From NCBI GenBank assembly GCA_965249615.1, contig CBDFMI010000006.1, forward strand, positions 310,001-374,000: a stretch of 64,000 nucleotides of DNA. Reading direction: 5' to 3'. Under the pieces are notes generated by a model, which had not been told where the DNA came from, made no database searches, and worked only from the letters and a program-made list of their open reading frames with translations. The DNA is from G963555815 sp965249615 [NCBI: bacterium]. GTDB taxonomy: Bacteria; UBA8248; JACPRG01. Below, piece after piece: positions 8,464-16,603 of this stretch (positions are counted from its first letter, which is position 1; every line of letters begins with the position of its first letter). Position numbers and translations under genes: made by a program.

Positions 8464-9045
8464 TCAGCCAGGAGGATGACGACGACGGGCTCGGAATGTC
8501 AAGAAACTTTGCCATAGAAAGAGAAGACCCCGTCTGACCCCGAAGGCGACCGCAATTCCGATGACCGCTCCCGCGGTCACGTCGGATGGATAGTGCTTTC
8601 CCTGAGATACGCGAGAAAGGGAGACAAGCCCCGCCACAGGCAGGGAGACAGCCAGGGAGGGCGGGTAGAAGAGGCCCAGGATGGCCGCCTGCCCGAAAGA
8701 ATTCGCCCCGTGGCCCGACGGCATGGAGAAGGAGCTTGTGCACCCTCCAACCAGCCGGACGCCGGAAAGCACCTTGCAGGGTCTTGGCCTTGCGATGAGA
8801 GGCTTTAGGGCGCTCGAGACGACAAGCTCTGTGAGGGCGAGCGCGATGATGGCAGAGGCCACATAAAGTCTCGCCCGGCTCTTCCCGATGATGACCAGGA
8901 GGAGGAAGGAAATGCCGATGGGCGCCGTCCAGAGGCTTGAGCGCGCGACAACGGCGAGGAGCGTAGAGAACCACTCGGGCCACTCGGCGGAATTGACGAG
9001 GTGGAAAAGTTGGACGTCGAAGCTGAGGAGACCGGCAAGGTCCAT
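8464..9045 (-). CDS. PAP2-family phosphatase (undecaprenyl-diphosphatase-like)
   Basis: This integral membrane lipid phosphatase of 193 residues has all three PAP2 signature motifs: KPLIARPRP, PSGH, and SRVSQGKHYPSD, with about five to six membrane segments. Members dephosphorylate undecaprenyl diphosphate or phosphatidic and lipid A phosphates at the periplasmic face. Its place directly before the polyprenyl-phosphate glycosyltransferase favours a C55-PP recycling role (inference). ATG 9045 is preferred; a TTG lies directly before it. Confidence 0.85.
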   Translation of the reverse strand: MDLAGLLSFDVQLFHLVNSAEWPEWFSTLLAVVARSSLWTAPIGISFLLLVIIGKSRARLYVASAIIALALTELVVSSALKPLIARPRPCKVLSGVRLVGGCTSSFSMPSGHGANSFGQAAILGLFYPPSLAVSLPVAGLVSLSRVSQGKHYPSDVTAGAVIGIAVAFGVRRGLLFLWQSFLTFRARRRHPPG

Positions 9046-9121
9046 CAACTGTATCCGAAAAAGAAAATCATCAGGTCCCGGCCTCTCTCGTCTCGGCGAA
9101 GTCTCTTCGGCGGAAAGTCCC

Positions 9122-10150
9122 TCAGGCGAACTCCGGCTTCAGCTCTCGCGCCATCAGTTCTCCCATGGCCTTCCGCGGCGGTTTTCCCTCGAAGAGGATC
9201 TGGCACACCTTCTCCGTAATGGGTAGTTCTGCATGAAAACGCTCACCCAGTTGGCGCGCCGCCCGGGATGCCTCGACACCTTCTGCAACCGTCCGCATCC
9301 CTTGAAGGATATCTTTTAGCTTCTCGCCCGCGCCGATGCGAAGGCCCAGGGCACGGTTTCGGCTCGCATCGCCCGTGCAAGTGAGGACCAGATCTCCGAA
9401 TCCCGCCAGGCCTGCGAAGGTCTGGGCGCATGCCCCCATGGCCTCCCCAAGTCGGGCCATTTCGGCCATCCCACGGACGATGAGGGCGGCCCGCGCATTA
9501 TAGCCAAGCCCAAGCCCATCTGAAATCCCGGCTCCAAGGGCCATGACGTTCTTCAACGCACCTCCCAGCTCCACCCCGAGGACATCGTCATGGGTGTAGA
9601 GGCGCAGGGAGGGACCCGACAGGAGTGTCTGCACTCTTTGGGCAAGGTCGGGCTCCTTGGAGGCCACGACGGCCGCCGTGGGGTATCCCTGGCTGACCTC
9701 ACTCGCGAAGGTTGGCCCGGAGAGGGCGGCGAGGCGAAGTGCGACGGAGTCCGGCACGGCCTCGCGGATGACCTGGGTCATCGTCAGTAGAGAGCTCGTC
9801 TCGATCCCCTTGGAGACGCTGACCGCGTCAGTGGGAGACGCGAGGCGAGGGGAGAGCGTTTGCCAGAGGGAGCGCACCACCTGAGAAGGGGCCGCCGAGA
9901 TGATGAGAGAAGCGTCCTGGGCCACATCGGGGAGACGATGGGTTGGGGAGATGCCGGGATGAAGGGAGACCCCCGGTAAAAATTGCGGGTTCTCGCGCCG
10001 ACTTCGGATGGCCTCGCAGACCTCGGGCTCGTAGGCCCAAAGGGAGACGGGGTGGTCCCTTTTGGCGATATGGTTGGCAAGCGCCGTCCCCCACGCGCCA
10101 GCCCCGATGACGGAGATCTTCTCTTTTTCCATTCTCCGAGCGGACTCCAT
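9122..10150 (-). CDS. gpsA: Glycerol-3-phosphate dehydrogenase [NAD(P)+]
   Basis: GpsA reduces dihydroxyacetone phosphate to sn-glycerol-3-phosphate for phospholipid synthesis. The 342-residue protein has the N-terminal GAGAWGTALA dinucleotide motif, the VSKGIE segment, the catalytic-lysine region GGALKNVMALGAGISDGLGLG and the C-terminal LPITEKVCQILFEGKPP. It starts 6 bp after parB. ATG 10150 or ATG 10132 (MEKEKISVIG) could be the start; neither has a clear ribosome-binding site. Confidence 0.93.
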   Translation of the reverse strand: MESARRMEKEKISVIGAGAWGTALANHIAKRDHPVSLWAYEPEVCEAIRSRRENPQFLPGVSLHPGISPTHRLPDVAQDASLIISAAPSQVVRSLWQTLSPRLASPTDAVSVSKGIETSSLLTMTQVIREAVPDSVALRLAALSGPTFASEVSQGYPTAAVVASKEPDLAQRVQTLLSGPSLRLYTHDDVLGVELGGALKNVMALGAGISDGLGLGYNARAALIVRGMAEMARLGEAMGACAQTFAGLAGFGDLVLTCTGDASRNRALGLRIGAGEKLKDILQGMRTVAEGVEASRAARQLGERFHAELPITEKVCQILFEGKPPRKAMGELMARELKPEFA

Positions 10151-10156
10151 CTTTTT

Positions 10157-10990
10157 TTATTCTGTCAAAAGAGAGAGCAGGCCCTCCAGCTCTTCTCCCG
10201 TAAAATAGTTGATCTCGATCTTGCCTCTTTTCGCACTCCCCTGGATCCTCACTTTTGTCCCAAGCCGCCTTCTAAGCGCCCCCTCGGCCTCCGAAAGGAA
10301 GATGTCCTTGGGCCTGGGTGAGGGACCCTTTCTTTCTGGCTGTCTCGCAAGGGCCTCTGTTTGCCTTACCGAAAGACCTTTGGCTTTTATCTTCTTGCAG
10401 AGGTCAAGTTGCGCTTTCTGAGAGGAGAGCGCGAGGAGGGCCCGAGCGTGACCCGCGGTCAGCCTGCCCTCCAGGACCTCTTCTTGGATGATCTTAGGGA
10501 GATTCAGGAGCCTTAGAAAGTTTGAAATAGTCGTGCGGTCCTTCCCCGTCCGTGCGGCCACGTCTTCCTGGGAGAGGCCAAATTCATCCATGAGCCTTCG
10601 GTAGGCCTCGGCCTGTTCGATCGCGTTCAAGTCTTCCCGCTGGATGTTTTCAACGAGGGAGAGCTCGGTGGCTTCTCGATCATCTGCCTCCCTGACGATC
10701 GCGGGTATGGCCTGAAGGCTTGCCAGCCTGGCCGCTCTCCAGCGACGCTCGCCGGCCACAAGCTCATAGCCCCCCTCAAGAAGGGGTCTGACGACGACTG
10801 GCTGGAGGAGCCCCTGTCCTCGGATGGAGGCGGCGAGTTTATGGAGTGTTTTTTCGTTAAATTTTCGCCTCGGCTGGTGTGCCCCTGGTTGGATTTCCTC
10901 CATCGAAATCTCTACAACGCCATCTAAAACACATGGTTCTGGCGTTGCGAGAAGCGCCCCGAGGCCTTTTCCAAGAGCTTTTCTAGCCAT
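10157..10990 (-). CDS. parB: Chromosome partitioning protein ParB
   Basis: ParB (277 residues) binds parS sites near the origin and spreads as a CTP-dependent clamp. It starts with the usual MARKALGKGLGALL, contains the GERRWRAA CTPase motif, the ENIQREDLNAIEQAEAY segment and a helix-turn-helix (DVAARTGKDRTTISNFLRLL), and ends with a dimerisation domain. The frame is open upstream into parA, but ATG 10990 fits the family and overlaps the parA stop by 8 bp. The target parS site is at 11770-11785. Confidence 0.95.
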   Translation of the reverse strand: MARKALGKGLGALLATPEPCVLDGVVEISMEEIQPGAHQPRRKFNEKTLHKLAASIRGQGLLQPVVVRPLLEGGYELVAGERRWRAARLASLQAIPAIVREADDREATELSLVENIQREDLNAIEQAEAYRRLMDEFGLSQEDVAARTGKDRTTISNFLRLLNLPKIIQEEVLEGRLTAGHARALLALSSQKAQLDLCKKIKAKGLSVRQTEALARQPERKGPSPRPKDIFLSEAEGALRRRLGTKVRIQGSAKRGKIEINYFTGEELEGLLSLLTE

Positions 10991-11747
10991 TGGCGAGGAT
11001 CTCCTCTGTAAGGTGAAGGTAGGCCATGGACCCGCTCGCTTTGCTATCGTACAGGACAGCGGGCTTCCCGTGGCTGGGAGCCTCTCCCAGCCGGACATTT
11101 CTAGGGATCACGCTTTCAAAGACCTTCCCGTCAAAGTGAGCCCTGACCTCAGCGGCCACTTGGTGGGAGAGGGCCGTCCTCGGGTCGAACATCGTGAGAA
11201 GGACCCCCTCAATCTTCAGCGAACCGTGGTGGAAACGGGTCCTCACCAAGTCCACCGTCCGAAGGAGCTGGCTCAGGCCCTCCAGGGCATAATATTCGCA
11301 CTGGAGGGGGATGAGGATGGACTGAGCCGCCAGCAGGGCGTTCAGGGTGAGGAGACCGAGGGAAGGGGGACAGTCGATGAGGATGAACTCGTACTGGTCG
11401 TCAAGGGACGAGATCGCAGCCCGAAGACGTCCCTCTCTGTCATCCACGTCGACCAATTCCACCTCCGCCCCGATGAGGTCCACGCCGGAGGGGATCACCT
11501 GAAGAAAAGGCAGAGAGGTTCCCCGGGTGACCTCCTGGGCCCCTATCTTGCCGAGGAGGACTGGATAGGTCCCCCCCGAAGGGCCCGGGTCTACGAGGCC
11601 AAGGCCGCTTGTGCTGTGACCCTGAGGGTCCATGTCGATGAGAAGGGTTCTCCGCTGCGCAAGGGCGAGACCGGCAGACAGATTCACTGCCGTTGTAGTC
11701 TTTCCAACCCCGCCCTTCTGGTTGGCAACTGCGATAATTTTTGCCAC
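10983..11747 (-). CDS. parA: Chromosome partitioning ATPase ParA (Soj)
   Basis: This 254-residue ParA-type ATPase starts with MAKIIAVANQKGGVGKTTTA, a deviant Walker A with the signature lysine (KGGVGKTT, 11-18), followed by the switch I region DMDPQGHSTSGLG and DCPPSLGLLTLNAL (Walker B). It lacks the long N-terminal DNA-binding domain of plasmid ParAs, so it is the chromosomal Soj type working with ParB. It lies 4 bp after rsmG. Confidence 0.96.
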   Translation of the reverse strand: MAKIIAVANQKGGVGKTTTAVNLSAGLALAQRRTLLIDMDPQGHSTSGLGLVDPGPSGGTYPVLLGKIGAQEVTRGTSLPFLQVIPSGVDLIGAEVELVDVDDREGRLRAAISSLDDQYEFILIDCPPSLGLLTLNALLAAQSILIPLQCEYYALEGLSQLLRTVDLVRTRFHHGSLKIEGVLLTMFDPRTALSHQVAAEVRAHFDGKVFESVIPRNVRLGEAPSHGKPAVLYDSKASGSMAYLHLTEEILANG

Positions 11748-11751
11748 TGGA

Positions 11752-12447
11752 TCAGCCTACCCGCAGGGGGGTTTCACGTGAAACATCCCCCTTTTGAAGC
11801 GCAAGGAGGCGGCCCTCTTCCATGGGCCTCTCGCCTGCCACCTGCACGCCAAGCCCCTCCCACTGGCGAAGGGCGTCCTCCGTCTCTTTAATATATTGTT
11901 TTCCTTGCCGCAAGAGGAAAATCCCCCCTTGGACGAGAAAGGGCCACACCCAGGGAAGGAGCCTCCCAAGGGGGCCAACCCCCCGGGAAAAAGCAGCGTG
12001 GTAGTGCCCCCGGTGGTCCTCGGACTCGCAGAGTTCCTCGGCCCGGGCGCACAGAACCTTCACCCCCTGAAGGCCGAGCTGGCGGACCTGCTCCTTCAGA
12101 AAGGCCGTTTTCCTCTCGTTTGCTTCCACGACGGACAGGAAAAGATGGGGCCTTAGAATTTTCAAGGGGAGTCCGGGAATGCCGGCGCCCGAGCCCACAT
12201 CCACGGCTCTGCCCGAAACAGGGGGCTCCCAGAGATTCAAAAACTCAGCCGACTCAACAAGAAGCGCTTTCAAGATCTCCTCTGGGCTCCTAATGCCAGT
12301 CAGCCTGACGCTTCGATTCCACCTGCAGATCCCCTCGAGAAAGGTGGCGAACTGCTCTTCCTGCTTTGGAGTTAGGAGAATACCCTGTCCCTCAAAGGCA
12401 GGGGCGATCTGGTGGTGATTAAGCCTCGAAGGCGGGATGTTAGCCAC
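11752..12447 (-). CDS. rsmG: 16S rRNA (guanine527-N7)-methyltransferase RsmG
   Basis: RsmG (GidB) methylates G527 of 16S rRNA with S-adenosylmethionine. The 231-residue protein has VDVGSGAGIPGLPLKI as motif I, VVEANERKTAFL and AFSRGVGPLGRLL. Its last 12 codons contain the parS sequence, which accounts for the DVSRET residues near the C-terminus. In many bacteria mnmE and mnmG lie next to rsmG; here jag is directly upstream and neither is present. Confidence 0.93.
   Translation of the reverse strand: MANIPPSRLNHHQIAPAFEGQGILLTPKQEEQFATFLEGICRWNRSVRLTGIRSPEEILKALLVESAEFLNLWEPPVSGRAVDVGSGAGIPGLPLKILRPHLFLSVVEANERKTAFLKEQVRQLGLQGVKVLCARAEELCESEDHRGHYHAAFSRGVGPLGRLLPWVWPFLVQGGIFLLRQGKQYIKETEDALRQWEGLGVQVAGERPMEEGRLLALQKGDVSRETPLRVG
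11770..11785 (-). promoter_or_regulatory. parS centromere-like site
   Basis: The minus strand reads TGTTTCACGTGAAACC, a 15/16 match to the bacterial parS consensus TGTTNCACGTGAAACA, with a perfect 14-bp palindrome (GTTTCACGTGAAAC, 11771-11784). It lies within the 3' coding end of rsmG and just before parA-parB, the usual place for the origin-proximal ParB loading site. I saw no second copy in the window. Confidence 0.92.
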
Positions 12448-12505
12448 CTTTGGAGCAGGCAGGGGTGGGGGTGTGGGATGTCGGGTGAAACGCTCCGCCG
12501 ATGGG

Positions 12506-13138
12506 TTATGCCCCTTCGCGGGTCCGGGATATCACGACACGCCGCAGGGTGCCTTCTCCCGTGCTGGAGGTCTCGACATCCTTATCCCCCTGGAGGGCGA
12601 GGTGAATGATTCGCCTCTCATCAGGGGTCATGGGCTCACACGGTACAGCCTCGCCTGAGGTTTTTACCTGCTCGGCGAGACGGGTCGCTATATGGCGGAG
12701 CCTCTCCTCACGGTAGCAGCGGTAGCCTTCTGTGTCCACGACCACCCGGATCTTGGAAGAGTAAGCCCGGTTGACAATCCTATGGGTGATGAACTGAAGG
12801 GCGTCAATGGTCTCACCGTGGCGTCCGATGAGGAGGCCGCTGCTCTCGCTGTGAAGATTCAAATAGAGGGCCCCATCCCGGCGGTCGCCTTCGACCCGGG
12901 CCTGGACGCCCATCTTCGCCAGGATTTCCTCCAGGGTCCGCTTCGCAGTGGTCAGCCGGAGGAGCTCGTCGTCAAACCACACCTTGAGCCGGACAGATTG
13001 GCCCCCAATGAGTCCAAGAAATTTTCGTCCTTCCTCCAGGACCTCAGCGTGAACCTCCTGCTCCACCAAGCCAAGCTGGCCAAGGGCCTTGGCCATGGCC
13101 TCTTCTTTGCTTTTCCCTTCTACTTCGATGCAGCCCAT
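12506..13138 (-). CDS. jag: RNA-binding protein Jag/KhpB (KH and R3H domains)
   Basis: This 210-residue protein has the Jag_N domain (MGCIEVEGKSKEEAMAKAL), a KH domain with GLLIGRHGETIDALQFI, and a C-terminal R3H domain (MTPDERRIIHLALQG). It belongs to the SpoIIIJ-associated/KhpB family, RNA-binding proteins linked to cell division and elongation. It lies 11 bp after yidC in the conserved rpmH-rnpA-yidD-yidC-jag order. The 58 bp to rsmG, where mnmE often sits, hold nothing recognisable. Confidence 0.93.
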   Translation of the reverse strand: MGCIEVEGKSKEEAMAKALGQLGLVEQEVHAEVLEEGRKFLGLIGGQSVRLKVWFDDELLRLTTAKRTLEEILAKMGVQARVEGDRRDGALYLNLHSESSGLLIGRHGETIDALQFITHRIVNRAYSSKIRVVVDTEGYRCYREERLRHIATRLAEQVKTSGEAVPCEPMTPDERRIIHLALQGDKDVETSSTGEGTLRRVVISRTREGA

Positions 13139-13149
13139 CAGTGGCCCCT

Positions 13150-14850
13150 TTATTTAGCTCTCTTCGCGGGCTTTGACGGAGCTTTTGCGCTTACCGCCGG
13201 CGACGAGGTCATCTTGTTCGTCATGTACTGCTGGCCGATGCTCAAGAGGTTATTCGCTAACCAATAGATGACCAAGCCTACGGGAAAACTCCAGAACAAG
13301 AAGGTGAAGAGGATCGGCATGAACATCATCATCTTGGCCTGGGTGGGGTCCATCGAGGTCGGGCTCATTTTTTGCTGAAGCCACATCGAGGCCCCCATGG
13401 CGAGGACGAAGACAGGAATCGTCGTCGCCTCCGCGGCTGACAGGTCGTTGATCCACAGGAAGGGGGCCTGTCGAAGCTCGATGGAGCTCAGGAGAACCCG
13501 GTAGAGGGCAAAGAAGACGGGGATCTGAAGAAGGAGGGGAAGGCAGCCACCCAGAGGGTTCACCTTGTGCTCCCGGTATAGCTTCATGACCTCTTCGTTC
13601 AAGCGCTGCTTGTCATTCTTATAGATCTCGCGAAGGGACTTCATCTTGGGCTGAAGCTTCGCCATCTGCTGCATCGACTTCGTGCTCTTATGGGTCAGGG
13701 GAGCAAAGACGAGCTTGATGAAGACGGTCAAGATAATGATGGACCAGCCGTAGTTGGAGGTGAGCCGAAAGATAAAGTTCAGCCCCAGAAGGAGGGGTTT
13801 CGCCAGGAAGCCGAAAAAGCCAAAGTCAACGGCCCGATCCAGGGAAGCGCCATAGGTCTTCAGGTGCGAGTACTCCTTAGGACCCGCGTAGAGAGAGAAA
13901 CTCGCCTCCCCTTTATCGCCCGGAAATTCAAGCCCCACGGCCGTCGTCCCATCGTGGGTCTTCTCCACCAGCGCTCCCACTGCCGAATCCCTCGGGATGA
14001 GGGCTGCCATGAAATATTTGCTGTGAAGGGAGGTCCACGTGATGTCTCCCCGGTGGCGAAGGGCCTGAGGTTCCTCTGAGTCGTCCTCAACCCGCCTCGC
14101 TCCCTCTGCCCCCCCTAGGAGCGTGACGGGTCCGACGGTGCTGTAGTAGTCTCCCCCACCACCGAAAAAGCCTCCCTGACCGCCGCTCGCCTCGCCCCCA
14201 ATGCCGGGCCCCCAAAGGATCGAGAGCCCTTCGGGTATGGCCGCGCCGCCCCACTCCAGCCGGACATCCGTCGCGTAAGAACCGTACTGGAAGGAGAGCG
14301 TCTTGCGTAAAAAGTCCTCCCCGTTCTCCTGAAGGATCATTGAGATCTCACCCTGGGGTGCCTCGGGACTCAGGGTTAATCTTTTTCGACTCGCCTGATA
14401 GAGGCCCTCGTTCGCCATCTGGGCGAAGGGGTGGGCGGATCGGAACTGAAGAGGAAGGAGCGGGAGGGCCTCCCCATTCTGGGCGACAACGAGCTTGACG
14501 GGTTCCCCCGCGTCATCGACGTAATGGATGAGATGAACCTGCTTGATGGCGGCCCCGCGGGTCGTGAGGACAATCCGGGCCACACCGGTATCGATAGTGA
14601 TGTCCTCTCCCCCTTTGGCAAGCGGTCCCGGCCAGGGGGATGCGGCGATGCCCCCTTCCTCCCTTGGAGGAGCCGGTCTCCCCTGAGGGGTTTCTGCCTG
14701 AGGACGTGTCCTTTCGACTTCCGCCACCCCCTCTTGAGATCCTTGTCCCTCTATTTCCGCCTCTCTCTCTGGGGGGCGGACAAAGAGAAACTGCCAGCCA
14801 ATGAGGATGACGATTGAGAGGACAGCCGCCAGAATAGCCCGCTTTTCCAC
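13150..14850 (-). CDS. yidC: Membrane protein insertase YidC
   Basis: YidC (566 residues) inserts and folds inner-membrane proteins alone or with SecYEG. It has an N-terminal membrane helix (ILAAVLSIVILIGWQFLF), a large periplasmic domain of the Gram-negative type, and the conserved five-helix core with FGFFGFLAKPLLLGLNFI, GWSIIILTVFIKLVFAPLT and GGCLPLLLQIPVFFALYRVL. The large periplasmic domain supports a two-membrane envelope. The C-terminal tail is basic. Confidence 0.96.
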   Translation of the reverse strand: MEKRAILAAVLSIVILIGWQFLFVRPPEREAEIEGQGSQEGVAEVERTRPQAETPQGRPAPPREEGGIAASPWPGPLAKGGEDITIDTGVARIVLTTRGAAIKQVHLIHYVDDAGEPVKLVVAQNGEALPLLPLQFRSAHPFAQMANEGLYQASRKRLTLSPEAPQGEISMILQENGEDFLRKTLSFQYGSYATDVRLEWGGAAIPEGLSILWGPGIGGEASGGQGGFFGGGGDYYSTVGPVTLLGGAEGARRVEDDSEEPQALRHRGDITWTSLHSKYFMAALIPRDSAVGALVEKTHDGTTAVGLEFPGDKGEASFSLYAGPKEYSHLKTYGASLDRAVDFGFFGFLAKPLLLGLNFIFRLTSNYGWSIIILTVFIKLVFAPLTHKSTKSMQQMAKLQPKMKSLREIYKNDKQRLNEEVMKLYREHKVNPLGGCLPLLLQIPVFFALYRVLLSSIELRQAPFLWINDLSAAEATTIPVFVLAMGASMWLQQKMSPTSMDPTQAKMMMFMPILFTFLFWSFPVGLVIYWLANNLLSIGQQYMTNKMTSSPAVSAKAPSKPAKRAK

Positions 14851-14865
14851 AGAGGTTTTTCCTAA

Positions 14866-15162
14866 TTAAAGCGGGTCATGCCCGCCCGGGTGGAAAGGAT
14901 GACACCGCAAAAGCCGCCAACCAATTAGCTGCATGGCTTTTAGCAGCCTGTGGCGTGTGACGGCCTGCAGGGCATATTCGGAGCAAGAGGGGCTGAACCG
15001 GCAGGTGGGGGGCAGGAAGGGCGAGAGACTGACACGGTAGAGGGTGATGGCGTATGAGAGGGTGGTCCCAAGAGCGAGCTCGACTCGCCCTCTAGCCGCT
15101 TGAACCCTTTGTGGCTGCGACAGCCTCAAAAGACTCAAGGAGCGCAGTCCGAAGCTCATCAT
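14866..15162 (-). CDS. yidD: Membrane protein insertion efficiency factor YidD
   Basis: YidD is a small membrane-associated protein assisting YidC-dependent insertion. The diagnostic [19 protein letters not shown] and the C-terminal [15 protein letters not shown] are present. Family members are usually 70-85 residues. Here the only ATG/TTG starts in frame lie upstream of the rnpA stop, so the gene overlaps rnpA by up to 71 bp and has about 20 extra N-terminal residues. The true start is uncertain. Confidence 0.88.
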   Translation of the reverse strand: MMSFGLRSLSLLRLSQPQRVQAARGRVELALGTTLSYAITLYRVSLSPFLPPTCRFSPSCSEYALQAVTRHRLLKAMQLIGWRLLRCHPFHPGGHDPL

Positions 15163-15454
15163 ATGAAAGGTTCACAATCCCGGGTCGTGCCACCAGCACG
15201 ATGTCGGTTCCGTCGGGGAGAAGAAAGGCGTTTTGCCGGTGGATCTCCTTCGCACGCCGCCTCACCCGATTTCGCACCACCGCCGACCCGACCCTCCTGG
15301 AGACCGACAGCCCTAGGCGCTTCAGCCCCCCTGTGTTCGACGCCCAGAAGAGTCTGAAGGTCGGTGTCGACCGAAGGGGCCTGGCTGTACATATGGTGCT
15401 GAAGTCCCTCTTGCCAAGACGGTCGGAGATTCTTTCCGAAGACTTCTCAGCCAT
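15092..15454 (-). CDS. rnpA: Ribonuclease P protein component
   Basis: RnpA is the protein subunit of RNase P, which matures tRNA 5' ends. The 120-residue protein shows the RNR signature [24 protein letters not shown] and VLVARPG. It carries about 12 residues before the usual LGKRDFSTI start. ATG 15454 lies 21 bp after rpmH. Its 3' end overlaps yidD. Confidence 0.93.
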   Translation of the reverse strand: MAEKSSERISDRLGKRDFSTICTARPLRSTPTFRLFWASNTGGLKRLGLSVSRRVGSAVVRNRVRRRAKEIHRQNAFLLPDGTDIVLVARPGIVNLSYDELRTALLESFEAVAATKGSSG

Positions 15455-15475
15455 CCCTGAAGAAGGATTTGCCCC

Positions 15476-15610
15476 TCAGACAGTGAGACGTTTTCGTCCT
15501 TTTCGCCGCCTGGCGCTCAGGACTCTGCGACCCCCCCGCGAGCTCATTCGCTCAAAAAAGCCGTGGACCCTTTTTCGTTTCCTGCGCTTGGGTTGATAGG
15601 TCCTTTTCAT
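15476..15610 (-). CDS. rpmH: 50S ribosomal protein L34
   Basis: The 44-codon ORF from ATG 15610 reads [20 protein letters not shown], continues with [19 protein letters not shown] and ends KRLTV, the standard L34 protein. It is a basic, short ribosomal protein and heads the rpmH-rnpA-yidD-yidC-jag-rsmG-parA-parB block. The upstream 155 bp contain no clear DnaA-box cluster, and dnaA is not next to it. Confidence 0.96.
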   Translation of the reverse strand: MKRTYQPKRRKRKRVHGFFERMSSRGGRRVLSARRRKGRKRLTV

Positions 15611-15765
15611 CCGAGATCTCCGGACACTTCGGAACGGGAGGGCAAAGCAATCCTCAGGTTAACTCACCTTTTATTCTAGGAACCTCAAGGTCCTGTGTCA
15701 AGGCGGTCTGCTCATCCACGACATATTCAGACAGGGGAGCGCTTAGGGGGAAATTAAACCCTCTC

Positions 15766-16551
15766 TCAGCGACCCCGATACTGGGGCCGGCGACGCTCGG
15801 CAAAGGCCCGAAGGCCTTCCTCTCGATCCTCTGTCGCCAGGGTCATCTTGTAGGCGGCGTCTTCGATCTCCCAGCCTTGCTCTGGGCTTCGCCCAAGACC
15901 TCCATCAATCGCCCTCTTTGCCTGACGCAAGGAGATGGGAGCGTTTTGGGCCATCTCCTCCGCCAGGGCACGGGCCCTGTTCACGGCCTCGCCAGGGGGA
16001 ACGACCTCGAGGACGATTCCCAGGTGTTCGGCCTCTCGGGCGTCGATGCGCCGGCCCGTGAAGATGAGCTCTTTCGCCCGGCTGGCGCCGACCCAGCGGG
16101 GAAGGGCCTGCGTCCCGCCACCGCCCGGGATGATGCCGAGGCTTACCTCCGGGAGGCCGAAGACGGCCGTCTCATCGGCCAAGATGAGATCGCAGGCCAA
16201 GGCCAGCTCGAAGCCACCCCCCAGGGCAAATCCGTGCACGGCGGCAATAAGGGGCTTCGGAAAGCATGTAACATTTTGAAACATAAGGATTAATTCATTT
16301 CGAAGCGTCTCCGTCTCCGCTGCGGGGAGGGTCTTTCGCTCCTTCAGGTCGGCCCCCGCTGAAAAGGCCCGCTCGCAGGCGCTCTCGATGACGGCCACCC
16401 GAACCTCGTCCAAGCCGGACAACTGATCAAAGGACTGACTCAGGGATCGAATCATTTCTGTGTTCAAGGCGTTCAAGGCCTCAGGCCGCTGGAGGACGAT
16501 CCGGCCGATGGGGCCCTCCCTCCCAACCCGGACCACTTGCGAGCCAGTCAT
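15766..16551 (-). CDS. Enoyl-CoA hydratase/isomerase family protein
   Basis: This 261-residue crotonase-fold enzyme has the oxyanion motif HGFALGGGFELALACD and GLPEVSLGIIPGGGGTQ. Both catalytic glutamates of true enoyl-CoA hydratases are in place (the E of FELA and the E of PEVS), so it should hydrate 2-enoyl-CoAs in beta-oxidation or amino-acid degradation. No other fatty-acid genes are adjacent, so the pathway is not defined. Confidence 0.92.
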   Translation of the reverse strand: MTGSQVVRVGREGPIGRIVLQRPEALNALNTEMIRSLSQSFDQLSGLDEVRVAVIESACERAFSAGADLKERKTLPAAETETLRNELILMFQNVTCFPKPLIAAVHGFALGGGFELALACDLILADETAVFGLPEVSLGIIPGGGGTQALPRWVGASRAKELIFTGRRIDAREAEHLGIVLEVVPPGEAVNRARALAEEMAQNAPISLRQAKRAIDGGLGRSPEQGWEIEDAAYKMTLATEDREEGLRAFAERRRPQYRGR

Positions 16552-16603
16552 TGCGCCTCTCCTTTTGTAAAACCTTCTCTGAGTCGATGTCTCAGCGGGA
16601 GCG

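Noticed and set aside
10824-11891. A 355-codon open frame on the plus strand
   Set aside because: Antisense to parA and parB, both certain genes.
15611-15765. Replication origin next to rpmH
   Set aside because: Only weak DnaA-box-like words (for example CTCATCCACG) are seen, with no cluster or AT-rich unwinding region, and dnaA is absent.
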